Of a stretch of 64,000 nucleotides of DNA, positions 31,271 through 40,346 are shown piece by piece. This DNA comes from Akkermansia sp. GTDB lineage: Bacteria; Verrucomicrobiota; Verrucomicrobiia; Verrucomicrobiales; Akkermansiaceae. The DNA is taken from the NCBI GenBank assembly GCA_030536145.1, contig JAUNQN010000003.1:1-64000 (forward strand). Reading direction: 5' to 3'. Within the stretch, counting starts at the first letter, position 1. Every line of letters starts with the position of its first letter. The notes beneath the pieces are model-generated. The model did no database searches, was not told the DNA's origin, and worked only from the letters and a program-made list of their open reading frames with translations. Both the position numbers and the translations under genes were made by a program.

Positions 31271-32095
31271 TTATTCCGCAGATTCCTCGGCTACCTCTTC
31301 GGTATCCTCTGCGGCGGCCTCTGCCTCGGGAGCCTCCTCCGGCTCCGGGGCGGGGGCCTGCGGCTGGGGAGCCGGGCGGCGGTGGCGGGCGGCCTCCAGC
31401 AGGAAAGCCTCTGCCACGCGGAACGCGCGGCGGGATGCCTCCTGGGCGGTGCGGTCGTCCATCAGGGCCAGGCCTTCCTCCGTCACCTCGCCCAGGTAGA
31501 TTTTCCAGGCGCGGCGCACCAGCTCATCGGCGTCCACGCGCAGGTTCTGGCCGGGCTGGGGCTGCTGGGGGGTCTCCTTGTTGCCGCGGTTGCGGTTGCG
31601 GCGGCGCTTGCGGCGGTTGTTGCCGTTGCCGCCCTCGTTGCCGCCCACGGTTTCCGGGGTGGCAAAACCGGGGGCCACCACGGTGGTGCGCTGGTCCGGG
31701 TTGGGGATATCGTCCTCGCGGCGGTTGTCCTGCTTGTGCTCGGGCTTGCGGTCCTGGGGCTTCTTCTGTTCCGGCTTGGGAGCGGGGGCCTCTGCTGCGG
31801 CGGGGGCCGGGGCGGGAGCCGGAGCAGCCGGCTTCTCCGCCACGGGCTCTGCGGCGGGGGCTGCGGTCTCCTTCTTGGCCTTGGGGGCCTTCTTGGGCTT
31901 GGGCTCGGCGGCGGGCTTGTCCGCAGCTGCGGTCTTGGCCACGCGGGTCTTGGTGGTCTTGGCGGCCTTGGTCGTCTTGGGGGCGGCGGCGCCGGCATCC
32001 CCTTCGGCCTTTGCGGAAGCCTTGCGGGTGACCGTCTTGCGGGGCTTGGCGGCCTTCTTCTCCGGCTCAGCGGGCTGTGTATTCTCGTTGTCCAT
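31271..32095 (-). CDS. Lys/Ala/Pro-rich, histone H1-like protein
   Basis: 274 residues of low complexity. The N-terminal ~85 residues are rich in Lys-Ala-Pro runs (KKAAKPRKTVTRKASAK, KAAKTTKTRVAKTAA) like bacterial histone H1-type proteins. An Ala/Pro region and an Arg/Asn patch (NNRRKRRRNRNRGN) follow. Only residues ~185-235 look folded (DADELVRRAWKIYLGEVTEE); the end is acidic. Nucleic-acid binding or nucleoid function is likely from composition, not from a recognised domain. It follows the deacetylase gene by nine bases and shares its transcript. Confidence 0.65.
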   Translation of the reverse strand: MDNENTQPAEPEKKAAKPRKTVTRKASAKAEGDAGAAAPKTTKAAKTTKTRVAKTAAADKPAAEPKPKKAPKAKKETAAPAAEPVAEKPAAPAPAPAPAAAEAPAPKPEQKKPQDRKPEHKQDNRREDDIPNPDQRTTVVAPGFATPETVGGNEGGNGNNRRKRRRNRNRGNKETPQQPQPGQNLRVDADELVRRAWKIYLGEVTEEGLALMDDRTAQEASRRAFRVAEAFLLEAARHRRPAPQPQAPAPEPEEAPEAEAAAEDTEEVAEESAE

Positions 32096-32104
32096 ATTGC
32101 TTGC

Positions 32105-33373
32105 TTATTGTTGTTCCGCCACGTAGGGGTTCACCTTGAACGCCCACTCAGCCTTGTGGCTTGTACCGTTGGATGACTTCCAAGTGACGTGTACGGAAAT
32201 GTTCGGCATGTAGATGCGCATGGGCACCTGCCATGAAATGGTCTTGGCTGCGGGGTCCACCTTGGCGGGCACGCGGCCGAAACCGCTGACGCTCATCTTC
32301 AGGGAGGACATGTCCACGCCGGCCACGCCGTTCAGGTTGGCCTCAATCAGGCCGAAATTGGCGGGCACGGTGGAATTCGGCCGCGGCAGCACGGCAAAGG
32401 GGGGCGCGGGCGTGGTGGGCGGCAGCGTGCCGGGCTCCGCTCCCAGGGTCATGGACGTGCCGGATTCCGCCACGCGGAAATCCATGGCGCTGGCAAAGAT
32501 GGAGGGATCCGTGCCGAACACCATATAGCGGTGAATCTGGAACGGGTCCTCCGTATCCGTCACCTTGCCGGGAATCACGGTAAACGCGGCCACATAGCCG
32601 TAGCCGGGCATGCGCTCCAGCATCACGGGCGTATGGTAGCCGCCGGGGTAGCAGTACGTGTTGATACCGCCGAAAAGCTTCTCCAGGCGCTTCTGGGAAT
32701 CACCCAGCTCCTTGTCCACAAACTTGGCGTACTCCTCCGGCCCCTTGGCCTCATGTGATTTCCAAGTCTTAGGATAGGGGTGGCTGGCGGAGTGGCTGCC
32801 GATGCTGGCGCCGTGCTCCATCATCTCCTTGATCATGGCCGGAGACATGCTGGTGCCGCGCCCGGAAAGGAACTCCGTGTACAGGAACAGGTGGAAGGGG
32901 TACTTGTACGCGCGCAGGATGGGGTATGCATCCGTGTACACGCTGCGCCAGCCGTCGTCCATGGTAATGAGCACGCACTTGGCGGGCAGCTTGCGGGCGC
33001 CGAAACGCCACTCCAGGAACTCCTGCATGCTGATGACCGTGAGGTCTGACTTGCGGATGAACTCCATCTGCTGGCGGAACTCCTCCGTGCGCATGAGCAT
33101 CTCCGTGACCGGGGCGGTGTTGCTGAAATTGTGGTAGCCCAGCACGGCCACGCGGGTCTGGTCACGCGGCACCAGGGCACCCTTGGACTGGGTGGCCGGG
33201 GTGGCGGCGGTCCCGGCGGGGGCAATCTTCTGCAGCGCGGGGGTGGCCGTATCCACCTTCACCGGGGCGGGATCCACCCGCATAGGCTCCAGCTGGCCGG
33301 GCAGCTTCCCGGCGCACAGCACCAGCGCCGCAAGGCAGATACAGCGCAGCATGGCTCGGCAGTTGTTCATCAT
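32105..33373 (-). CDS. Exported polysaccharide deacetylase
   Basis: 422 residues. Signal peptide in the first ~26 residues (CICLAALVLCAGKLPG). The NodB homology domain shows the metal-binding MDDGW motif (LITMDDGWRSVYTDAYPIL) and the HxxxH motif in GSHSASHPYP; these deacetylate peptidoglycan or other N-acetylated glycans. A beta-rich C-terminal domain of ~130 residues (from about 290) is extra and may bind carbohydrate. Of several candidate ATGs, the one at 33373 is chosen because TAACCT ends eight bases before it. Cotranscribed with the histone-like gene. Confidence 0.9.
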   Translation of the reverse strand: MMNNCRAMLRCICLAALVLCAGKLPGQLEPMRVDPAPVKVDTATPALQKIAPAGTAATPATQSKGALVPRDQTRVAVLGYHNFSNTAPVTEMLMRTEEFRQQMEFIRKSDLTVISMQEFLEWRFGARKLPAKCVLITMDDGWRSVYTDAYPILRAYKYPFHLFLYTEFLSGRGTSMSPAMIKEMMEHGASIGSHSASHPYPKTWKSHEAKGPEEYAKFVDKELGDSQKRLEKLFGGINTYCYPGGYHTPVMLERMPGYGYVAAFTVIPGKVTDTEDPFQIHRYMVFGTDPSIFASAMDFRVAESGTSMTLGAEPGTLPPTTPAPPFAVLPRPNSTVPANFGLIEANLNGVAGVDMSSLKMSVSGFGRVPAKVDPAAKTISWQVPMRIYMPNISVHVTWKSSNGTSHKAEWAFKVNPYVAEQQ

Positions 33374-33381
33374 CTGCGCAC

Positions 33382-33410
33382 AGGTTAGCAGCATTTCTCC
33401 CCCTTTGCAA
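33382..33410 (-). promoter_or_regulatory. Promoter of the deacetylase operon
   Basis: TTGCAA (33410-33405), 17 bases, TAACCT (33387-33382), then eight bases to the ATG at 33373. It decides among four in-frame ATGs. Confidence 0.6.
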
Positions 33411-33500
33411 GCCTTATCTTTAGCACGCACACGCGTAAAATCTGCGTATGCACCCCACCCGGCCCGGAGATTTTGATTGTTATATCCCCCTGCGGCATGC

Positions 33501-33506
33501 TATAAT
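33501..33506 (+). promoter_or_regulatory. -10 element of the 33515 operon
   Basis: Perfect TATAAT preceded by TGC (extended -10) and followed by eight bases to the ATG at 33515. No clear -35. Leaderless mRNA expected. Confidence 0.55.
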
Positions 33507-33514
33507 GCGCGCGC

Positions 33515-34312
33515 ATGGAAGCGAATGAAATCATCTGCAGGCCCACGAAGGACACCTTCGTGCGCTTCTGCATTGTCCTGGCAGCCTTCTTCGGCTTCGG
33601 CCTGTACTTCTTCTACGATGGTGCCGTGGGCTACCGCCAGGCCAACGAGGTGTATTTCAGCTACCACACCTTTGCCCGGCTGGGAGAGCTGGCGCAGAAG
33701 GCCACCCCTGCGGAGTGGCAGCGCCAGGTGGCAGGTGCCCCGCTGCTGCGGGATACAGTGCAGACAGACAACGGCCCCGCCATACGCGGGGAGAAGGACA
33801 ACTACCCCCTGCCCCGGGACTGCAAGGCCGCACAGGAATGCCCGCCGGAGGCACAGGACGCCGCTGCCATGCGCGCCGGCTGGAACGACTGCTGGACCGC
33901 CTACACGGCCCGCATGCACTACCCGGTGCGCGCGGGGGAACACCCGTACAACGAGGGGGCCATCCGTGAGCAATGGATAGCCGGCGGTGCCTGCATGGCG
34001 GTTTCCCTGCTCATCCTGTGGCTGATTTTCCGCACAAAAGGCCGCGTGCTGGCCCTGCGCGGGGATACCGTGACCGCCGCAGGGCAGGATTTCAAGGTGG
34101 GGGACATCACCCGCCTGGACCTGCGCCAATGGTGGGGCAAGGGCTCCAAGGGCGCCGCATACGCCACCGTGAACGGCCGCCGCATCAAGATGGACGGCAT
34201 GACCTACGGCGGGTTCGGCGAGGGGGCACCCGCAGATGTTTTCATGAAGGCCCTGCTGGGGCAATACCACGGGGAAGTACTGGAATACAAGCAGGAGGAT
34301 GAGCAAAAGTAA
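33515..34312 (+). CDS. Membrane protein of unknown function, first gene of a four-gene operon
   Basis: 265 residues. One helix near 15-32 (FCIVLAAFFGFGLYFFYD) and another at about 155-172 (WIAGGACMAVSLLILWLIF) bracket an extracytoplasmic domain; the C-terminal ~90 residues are cytoplasmic with a pattern (VLALRGDTVTAAGQDFKVGD) like a small beta domain. No family recognised. It overlaps the next gene by 14 bases. The start is fixed by the TATAAT eight bases upstream. Confidence 0.7.
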   Translation: MEANEIICRPTKDTFVRFCIVLAAFFGFGLYFFYDGAVGYRQANEVYFSYHTFARLGELAQKATPAEWQRQVAGAPLLRDTVQTDNGPAIRGEKDNYPLPRDCKAAQECPPEAQDAAAMRAGWNDCWTAYTARMHYPVRAGEHPYNEGAIREQWIAGGACMAVSLLILWLIFRTKGRVLALRGDTVTAAGQDFKVGDITRLDLRQWWGKGSKGAAYATVNGRRIKMDGMTYGGFGEGAPADVFMKALLGQYHGEVLEYKQEDEQK

Positions 34313-35579
34313 CACAGCCCCGCACAGGCACAGCCTGTTGCACCGCTGCGGCAAGGGCCTTGCCACGGTGGCGCTCTCCCGGCGTTTCCACACCACCCTG
34401 CTCACCGCCGTGGTGGCGGTGGAGCTTACCATGCTGGGCGTGGGCGTGACCCGCCGCCTGGAGCTGGCAAACGAGGAATCACTCCGCGTGTCGGAAGCCA
34501 TGATTGCCGCCATCGAGGCCCAGCAGCTCGGCTACCTCACCGGCACCGGCTCCGCCAGCATCGGCTCCGGCCAGGGCGCACAGGAGCAGGACAACACCCC
34601 CACCGGCGCCACGCCTGCCGACGACACGGGGGATGCCCCTGCCCTGCGCAGCATGGACCCCGCCCTGCTGGACTGGCAGGACCTGGGGGACACCCCGGAG
34701 GACACGGCGGAGACGGATGCGGAAATCCATGACGCCACCGCCGCCGTGGAGGCCAACCTGAGCCGCGACCAGCAGGACGAGCTGGACCGCCTGATCCGCA
34801 AGGGCGTGACCGCCCTGACCGCCGGAGACATGCGCCTGTGCATCCTGAGCCTGGAGCAGGCCCGCACCATAGCCCCGGACCACCCCGCCCTGCTGTACTA
34901 CTACGGCCTGGCGTATGAGAAGCTGGAGAACCCGCAGAAGGCGCGCAGCCTGTTCACCAAGGTGTTCGAGATGCGCGACCGCGCCGGCAAGTACTTCCAG
35001 CGCGCCTCCCAGCGCCTCACCTTCGGCTCCGACCGCGGGGAGACCATGCGCGGCAAGCTCTCCTTCGGCCCCTACCAGCTGCGCCACACGCATGAGCCGG
35101 ATGGCGGGGAGAACGTGGATATCCTGCTGCCGGTCATGCTGGCACCGGGGGAGGAGGTCTCCCCGGATGACATCTACATCACCATCCAGTTCTTCGACCT
35201 GGTGGACGGGCGCCGCATCGAGTTCTCCCGCATGGCCACACCGCAGCTCAACTGGCAGAACGAGAGTCCCTCCTGGAGCGAGTGGGAAGAAAACCTCATC
35301 ATCACCTACAGCGTGCCGCCCCTCACCCCGGAGGAGCAGGACGCCTACGGCAGCCTGAAATACTACGGGTTCACCGCCAAGCTGTACTACAAGGGAGAGC
35401 CGCTGGACTGCATCAGCACCCCGTCCTCCCTCATCCTGCAGGAGCAGCGCCTGAACAGCCGCAAAAACAAGAACACCGGAACCTACCAGGAGGGGCTGCT
35501 GCCGGATGACGGCCTGGCCCCCGCCGGGGCGGAGGAAGCCCTGCCCATGTCCGATTTCCTGGAAACCCTTACCCCCTAA
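34299..35579 (+). CDS. Membrane-anchored TPR-like protein
   Basis: 426 residues. One transmembrane helix at about 33-52 (TTLLTAVVAVELTMLGVGV), a Gly/Thr/Asp-rich linker, then a helical repeat region (TALTAGDMRLCILSLEQARTIAPDHPALLYYYGLAYEKLENPQKA) that fits tetratricopeptide repeats. The C-terminal ~200 residues are beta-rich without a recognised family (LSFGPYQLRH, IQFFDLVDG). It shares the operon with the pseudokinase-FGE protein, four bases away, so it may be its envelope partner. No enzymatic motif seen. Confidence 0.7.
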   Translation: MSKSNTAPHRHSLLHRCGKGLATVALSRRFHTTLLTAVVAVELTMLGVGVTRRLELANEESLRVSEAMIAAIEAQQLGYLTGTGSASIGSGQGAQEQDNTPTGATPADDTGDAPALRSMDPALLDWQDLGDTPEDTAETDAEIHDATAAVEANLSRDQQDELDRLIRKGVTALTAGDMRLCILSLEQARTIAPDHPALLYYYGLAYEKLENPQKARSLFTKVFEMRDRAGKYFQRASQRLTFGSDRGETMRGKLSFGPYQLRHTHEPDGGENVDILLPVMLAPGEEVSPDDIYITIQFFDLVDGRRIEFSRMATPQLNWQNESPSWSEWEENLIITYSVPPLTPEEQDAYGSLKYYGFTAKLYYKGEPLDCISTPSSLILQEQRLNSRKNKNTGTYQEGLLPDDGLAPAGAEEALPMSDFLETLTP

Positions 35580-35582
35580 GCC

Positions 35583-36989
35583 ATGTCACCCGTCTTCCCG
35601 GAACTGCCGAAGGAAATCGGCATCTACACCCTGACGCGCCTGCTGGAATCCGGCGCGCACACAGACCTGTACATAGCCCGCCAGAACCTGGTGGAGCGAG
35701 AGGTGGTGATGGAGGTGCTGCGGCCGGAGAGCACGGAGAAGGACGTGGAGGATTTCCTGGAATCCGGACGCCTGCGCGTGGCCGCCGCCGGCATGCCCCA
35801 CGTGGCGCAGGTGCTGGAATCCCGCCAGGAGAACGGCGTGTGGTTCATCATCCATGAGCTGCCCCCCGGCTACTGCTACCAGGACATCGTGGCCGCCAGG
35901 CAGCGCATCTCCCCCCGCCACTGCTGCCGCACCATCTCCCATGCGGCAGAAATATACACCTTCTGCACCAAGCGCGGGCTGGATACGCTCAACATCTCCC
36001 CCGCCGGCACCTTCCTTACCGCAGAGGGCGGCGTGCAGTTCCTTTCCCCCGTCACCGCCTCCGGCCGCGGCACAGGCATTGCGGAGCAGATGAGCACGCT
36101 CTCCCGCATGCTGGCACCCACCCGCCCGGTGGATGTTTCCGGCGCCACGCGCTGCGCCAGCCTGCTGCGCTGGATGCAGAACGACGCCGCCGCAGACAGC
36201 TACGACTGGGCCAGCATAGGCACCACGGCGGATACGGTCATCAGCCAGCTGCAGGAGGCAGAGCCCCTGCTGGAAATGCCCCAGCCGCAAGTAAGCGATG
36301 CCACCCTGCGCCGCCAGCGCCGCCACACGCGCCGCGCCCTGCTGCGCCTGGGCGCGCTGGGAGCCGCCGCCCTGGTCGTTGCCACCTGCATTGCCTCCCT
36401 GGGCGCCATGCTCATCCCCATGGAAAAGGAGCATGCCATAGACCCCGTGCACGACGGCTACGCCTACTGCCGAGACGGCAAGAAGAAACTGGCCGTGAGC
36501 ACCGCCATGGTCAGCGTGGCACAGTACGCCGATTTCCTGCAGCAGCTGGAATCCATGACCCTGGACAAGCTAGAGGCCATCAACCAGGGCATACCGGAGA
36601 ACTGCCGCAACCACACCCCCGACGAGTGGGACAAGCAGCAGCGGGCCGCCACCACCCGCAGCGCCTTCCACGGCCGCAACCTCCGCCCGGACAGCCCCGT
36701 GACCGGCATCTCCTACTGGGATGCCCTGGCCTACGCCCGCGCCAAGGGCGGCAGCATACCCACGGCCCCCGTGCTGCAGGCCGCCCGCAGCCGCATGGCC
36801 GCCACACGGGTGCAGGAGTGGACCTCCTCCGAATCCCCGGAATCCCTGCTGCGCCTGTACGCCGCAGGCTGCCCCCTGGTGGCGGACAAGGACGGCACGC
36901 CGCCGCGCCTCATCCCCGTCAAATCCCCGGAGCTGCGCTCCTTCACCCTGGGCTTCCGCATAGCGCTGCCCGTCAACAAAGCCAAATAA
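35583..36989 (+). CDS. Pseudokinase-transmembrane-FGE-like fusion protein
   Basis: 468 residues. Residues 1-200 resemble a Ser/Thr kinase lobe but lack its catalytic signature: the Gly loop reads LESGAHTDLY, the VAIK lysine position reads VVMEV (Glu44), and the HRDxKPxN loop is replaced by LDTLNISPAG. A transmembrane helix lies at about 254-277. The periplasmic ~180 residues resemble the formylglycine-generating/sulfatase-modifying fold (SPVTGISYWDALAYARAKGG, QEWTSS, FTLGFRIA) used widely as a binding module. It is likely a signalling or scaffold protein. Cotranscribed with a TPR-like protein. Confidence 0.65.
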   Translation: MSPVFPELPKEIGIYTLTRLLESGAHTDLYIARQNLVEREVVMEVLRPESTEKDVEDFLESGRLRVAAAGMPHVAQVLESRQENGVWFIIHELPPGYCYQDIVAARQRISPRHCCRTISHAAEIYTFCTKRGLDTLNISPAGTFLTAEGGVQFLSPVTASGRGTGIAEQMSTLSRMLAPTRPVDVSGATRCASLLRWMQNDAAADSYDWASIGTTADTVISQLQEAEPLLEMPQPQVSDATLRRQRRHTRRALLRLGALGAAALVVATCIASLGAMLIPMEKEHAIDPVHDGYAYCRDGKKKLAVSTAMVSVAQYADFLQQLESMTLDKLEAINQGIPENCRNHTPDEWDKQQRAATTRSAFHGRNLRPDSPVTGISYWDALAYARAKGGSIPTAPVLQAARSRMAATRVQEWTSSESPESLLRLYAAGCPLVADKDGTPPRLIPVKSPELRSFTLGFRIALPVNKAK

Positions 36990-36990
36990 C

Positions 36991-37839
36991 ATGAAAAAGA
37001 TTACCGCCCTGTTCACCCTGGCGCTGGCCGCACTGGCCATGCTGCTGCCCGCCTTTGCACAGATTGAGGTGCAGCTCACCCCCAACCGCACGGACTACGT
37101 GGCGGGAGAGGCCGTGCTGCTGAACCTGACCATTGCCAACCACACGGATACCACCATCAACCTGGACAACCGCCCCGGCCACTCCTGGCTGAACATACAG
37201 CTCCGCCAGCGCGGCACGGACGGCATGGTGATGCCCACCGGCTCATCCCGCCACGCAGCCGTGAGCATTCCCCCCGGCAGCCAGCGCAGCATCCAGCTGA
37301 ACCTGAAGAACCACTACGCGCTGGACATGCCCGGCGCCTTCACCGCCACCGCCACCATCCTGATGCCGGACTGCCGCACCACCTACACCTCCAACCGCGC
37401 CCTGTTCAACGTGACCAGCGGCGGCACCGTGCGCGCCTTCCCCATCCAGTCCCGCGGGCGGCGCCTGCAGGCCAGCTGCCGCCTGGTGCGCACCGCCAAG
37501 CAGGAGGGACTCTTCGGCCAGGTGATTGACCTGGACACCAAGCGCGCCGTGGGCGCCTGCTACATGGGCCGCTACATGAGCTTCATGCAACCCCGCATCA
37601 TCATGGACGGAGCCCAGAACATGCACGTGCTCTGCCAGTCCACCCCGGAATTCTTCACCTACTCCGTCATGAACAACCGCGGCCAGCGCGTATCCTACCA
37701 GCTGTACAAGCGCACCGGCGGCCCCGTGGACCTGGTGAGCACCGGCAAGGGCTTCCGCCCCGTGGGTCTGGTGCCGTACAACCCCGCCGCAGAGGCCAAG
37801 AAGGAGCGCGTGCGCTCCACCTCCGAGCGCCCCCTGTAA
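36991..37839 (+). CDS. Exported protein of unknown function
   Basis: 282 residues. Signal peptide of about 22 residues (LFTLALAALAMLLPAFA). The first ~110 mature residues look like an Ig-like beta-sandwich (VAGEAVLLNLTIANHTDT, PPGSQRSIQLNLKNHY). The rest is beta-rich, with a strongly basic last 15 residues. It begins one base after the preceding stop and closes the operon started at 33515. No family recognised. The content suggests an envelope function for the whole operon. Confidence 0.65.
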   Translation: MKKITALFTLALAALAMLLPAFAQIEVQLTPNRTDYVAGEAVLLNLTIANHTDTTINLDNRPGHSWLNIQLRQRGTDGMVMPTGSSRHAAVSIPPGSQRSIQLNLKNHYALDMPGAFTATATILMPDCRTTYTSNRALFNVTSGGTVRAFPIQSRGRRLQASCRLVRTAKQEGLFGQVIDLDTKRAVGACYMGRYMSFMQPRIIMDGAQNMHVLCQSTPEFFTYSVMNNRGQRVSYQLYKRTGGPVDLVSTGKGFRPVGLVPYNPAAEAKKERVRSTSERPL

Positions 37840-37867
37840 CCCCTGCCCCGCAACCCCATTCCCCTTA

Positions 37868-37873
37868 TATAAT
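37868..37873 (+). promoter_or_regulatory. -10 element of der
   Basis: TATAAT within TTATATAAT, five bases before the der ATG. -35 not evident. mRNA leaderless or nearly so. Confidence 0.45.
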
Positions 37874-37878
37874 AGAGT

Positions 37879-39297
37879 ATGTCCTGTCCCACCATCGCCA
37901 TCGTCGGCCGCCCGAACGTCGGCAAGTCCGCCATCTTCAACCGCATGGTCGGCCGCCGTATCGCCATTGTGCATGACCAGCCCGGCGTCACCCGTGACCG
38001 CCTCTGCGCCCCCGTGCGCATTACAGACTATGATGCCCTGGTGGTGGACACCGGCGGCATCGGCTCCACACTGGACGACGGCTTTGCCGCCCAGGTGGCG
38101 CGAGAGGCGGACATCGCCCTGAATGCGGCGGACTACATCATGTTCGTCTGCGACTGCCGAGACCACCTCACCCCCATCGACAAGGCCATTGCCGCGCAGC
38201 TGCACAAGAGCAGCGTGCCCGTGCTGCTGGTGCTGAACAAGGCGGATTCAGACAAGCAGGAGCTGAACCTGGGCGAGTTCACGGAGCTGGGATTCACGGA
38301 CTACGTGTTCACCTCTGCCGCGCACGGCCGCGGGTTCCATGAGCTGGCCAAGAAGCTCAACACGGAGCTCAAGCGCATGGGCGCGGAGGAGAAGGAGGCG
38401 GAAACCGCCCCGGACGCCACCCCGGAGGAGGAGCCGGACCGCGAGGAGGTGGGCAAGGATTCCCCCATCCGCGTGGCCATCGTGGGCCGCCCGAACGCCG
38501 GCAAGTCCTCCCTGGTGAACGCCATCCTGAACGACAAGCGCACCATCGTCTCCGACGTGGCAGGCACCACGCGCGATGCCATCGACGTGCCCTACACGCA
38601 CGACGGCCGCGGCTACGTGCTCATCGACACCGCCGGCATGCGCCCCCGCAGCAAGCGAGACACCTCCGTGGAGGTGTTCTCCGCCATGCGAAGCGAGAAG
38701 GCCATCCGCCGCTCGGACATCTGCCTGCTGGTCATCGACATGGCAGCGGGCGTGACCCAGCAGGACCGCCGCATCGGCTCCATCATCGCCAAGGAGTGCA
38801 AGCCCTGCATCATTGTGGTGAACAAGTTTGACCTGTACTGCCCGGAAGCCCCCATGAGCGCCCGCAAGGATGCGGTGAAGGAGCATATACGGGAGAACCT
38901 CTTCTTCCTGGACTACGCGCCCGTGGCCATTGTCTCCGCCAAGCAGGCCACCGGGCTGGAGGGTATTTTCAAGGCCATCCTGCGCGTGCAGCAGGAGGCG
39001 CTGAACATGCCCGGCACCGGTGAGCTGAACCGCCTGCTCCAGCGCGCCATGGAGATGAATCCCCCCGGCCAGCACCGCGTGCTGCGCAAGCGCCTCAAGC
39101 TCTTCTACGCCACCACGGCGGTGAATGAGAAATACACCACCATTCCCGTGCCCACCTATGTGCTGTTTGTGAATGACAAGCGCCTGCTGCTGGACAGCTA
39201 TGCCCAGTACCTGCGCAATGCCATCCGCAAGCGCATCCAGGCCTCCGGCGTGCCCATCGTCCTATCCCCGCGCTCCCGCGTGCGCAACACGGACTAG
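37879..39297 (+). CDS. der: Ribosome biogenesis GTPase Der (EngA)
   Basis: 472 residues with the diagnostic pair of GTPase domains. Domain 1 has GRPNVGKS at 10-17, DTGG at 57-60 and NKAD at 120-123. Domain 2 begins at about 195 with GRPNAGKSS, then DTAGMRPRSKRDTSVE and NKFD. A KH-like domain forms the last ~100 residues. An acidic linker rich in Glu (EEKEAETAPDATPEEEPDRE) separates the two G domains. Der matures the 50S subunit. A TATAAT lies five bases before the ATG. Confidence 0.97.
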   Translation: MSCPTIAIVGRPNVGKSAIFNRMVGRRIAIVHDQPGVTRDRLCAPVRITDYDALVVDTGGIGSTLDDGFAAQVAREADIALNAADYIMFVCDCRDHLTPIDKAIAAQLHKSSVPVLLVLNKADSDKQELNLGEFTELGFTDYVFTSAAHGRGFHELAKKLNTELKRMGAEEKEAETAPDATPEEEPDREEVGKDSPIRVAIVGRPNAGKSSLVNAILNDKRTIVSDVAGTTRDAIDVPYTHDGRGYVLIDTAGMRPRSKRDTSVEVFSAMRSEKAIRRSDICLLVIDMAAGVTQQDRRIGSIIAKECKPCIIVVNKFDLYCPEAPMSARKDAVKEHIRENLFFLDYAPVAIVSAKQATGLEGIFKAILRVQQEALNMPGTGELNRLLQRAMEMNPPGQHRVLRKRLKLFYATTAVNEKYTTIPVPTYVLFVNDKRLLLDSYAQYLRNAIRKRIQASGVPIVLSPRSRVRNTD

Positions 39298-39304
39298 GCG
39301 GGAA

Positions 39305-40213
39305 TCAGGCCCAGGTGCGGCGCATCTCCGCCATATCCGTACAGCGGCGCAAGCTGTATTCCTGCTCCGGGGTGAAATCCGGGTAGCAGAAGGCCAGGTA
39401 TTTTTTCATGCGGTTGCAGTGGGCAGCCGGCGTGCGCCTGGTGTGCAGGATACGCCCCGTCTCCTCGGATAGGATATCGTAGTACTCCCTCATCTCGTCC
39501 CGGGTGGGGGCGGTGCCCCCGCGCAGCATGCGGAACAGGTAGGGATTGCGCACCGCCCCGCGCCCTATCATCAGCCCAGCCGGGCCGTGGGCGGCCATGC
39601 GGGCGGCATCCTGCGCGGTGCAGATATCCCCGTTCAGCATCACCGGGCAATCCAGCGCCTGCACGGCCAGGGCGGCCAGCTCATGGTGCGGGGTGCCGCC
39701 GTACAGCTCCTTGCGGGTGCGCAGGTGCACCATCACCATATCCGGCTGTGCCTCTGCCAGCAATTCCAGGATACGGGGGAACTCTGCGGCATCCTGCCAG
39801 CCCAGGCGGCATTTCACGCTGAACTGCCCTGCGGGCACCGCCCGGCGCAGCGCGTGCAGCACGGTGCGGAAATTGCCAAGGTCACGCAGCAGGCCCGCAC
39901 CCGCCCCGTGGCGGTTCACCAGGGGTGACGGGCAGCCCGCGTTCAGGTTGATTCCCGCCACGGGCAGCTGCAGCAGCGCGGCCGCATCACGCACCAGCGC
40001 GGAGGCATCACTCCCCGCCAGCTGGGCCAGGATGGGGCAGCCCGTCTCATTGCCATGGATGCAGCGCAGATTGTCCTCCCCCAGGGCACAGGTGGTGGCG
40101 GTGCTGCGGAAATACGGAGTGACAAAGAAATGCGGCAATGAGCCGATACGCGCCAGGGTGCGCATAAAGGCCAGGTCTGTCACATCCTGCATGGGAGCCA
40201 GGGCCAGCTGCAT
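39305..40213 (-). CDS. dus: tRNA-dihydrouridine synthase
   Basis: 302 residues. A TIM-barrel flavoenzyme that reduces uridines in tRNA D-loops. Family marks: LALAPMQDVTD at the N-terminus, the catalytic cysteine in NLNAGCPSP, VKCRLGW, MVMVHLRTR and FMN-binding IGRGAVRNPYLF. The catalytic and FMN-binding residues all appear present, but which Dus subtype this is cannot be fixed by eye. It is convergent with der (seven-base gap). The promoter ends six bases before the ATG. Confidence 0.93.
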   Translation of the reverse strand: MQLALAPMQDVTDLAFMRTLARIGSLPHFFVTPYFRSTATTCALGEDNLRCIHGNETGCPILAQLAGSDASALVRDAAALLQLPVAGINLNAGCPSPLVNRHGAGAGLLRDLGNFRTVLHALRRAVPAGQFSVKCRLGWQDAAEFPRILELLAEAQPDMVMVHLRTRKELYGGTPHHELAALAVQALDCPVMLNGDICTAQDAARMAAHGPAGLMIGRGAVRNPYLFRMLRGGTAPTRDEMREYYDILSEETGRILHTRRTPAAHCNRMKKYLAFCYPDFTPEQEYSLRRCTDMAEMRRTWA

Positions 40214-40219
40214 GCGTCC

Positions 40220-40248
40220 ATCCTACCATGCAGCCCCCGCCATGGCAA
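40220..40248 (-). promoter_or_regulatory. dus promoter
   Basis: TTGCCA (40248-40243), 17 bases ending in TGG, TAGGAT (40225-40220), then six bases to the ATG. A clear example of the leaderless promoter class. Confidence 0.65.
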
Positions 40249-40267
40249 GCACGGTATCAGTTTATGC

Positions 40268-40296
40268 TTGACAAAAGCGCGGTTTCAGTCCATAAA
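40268..40296 (+). promoter_or_regulatory. Promoter of the YkuD-psd operon
   Basis: TTGACA, 17 bases, CATAAA; leader of about 45 bases beginning with an alternating GCGCATGCGCGC stretch that could fold back on itself. Confidence 0.5.
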
Positions 40297-40346
40297 GCGC
40301 ATGCGCGCGCGCCGCGCGCCAAATACAGGTAATAGATTTCCCTGCC

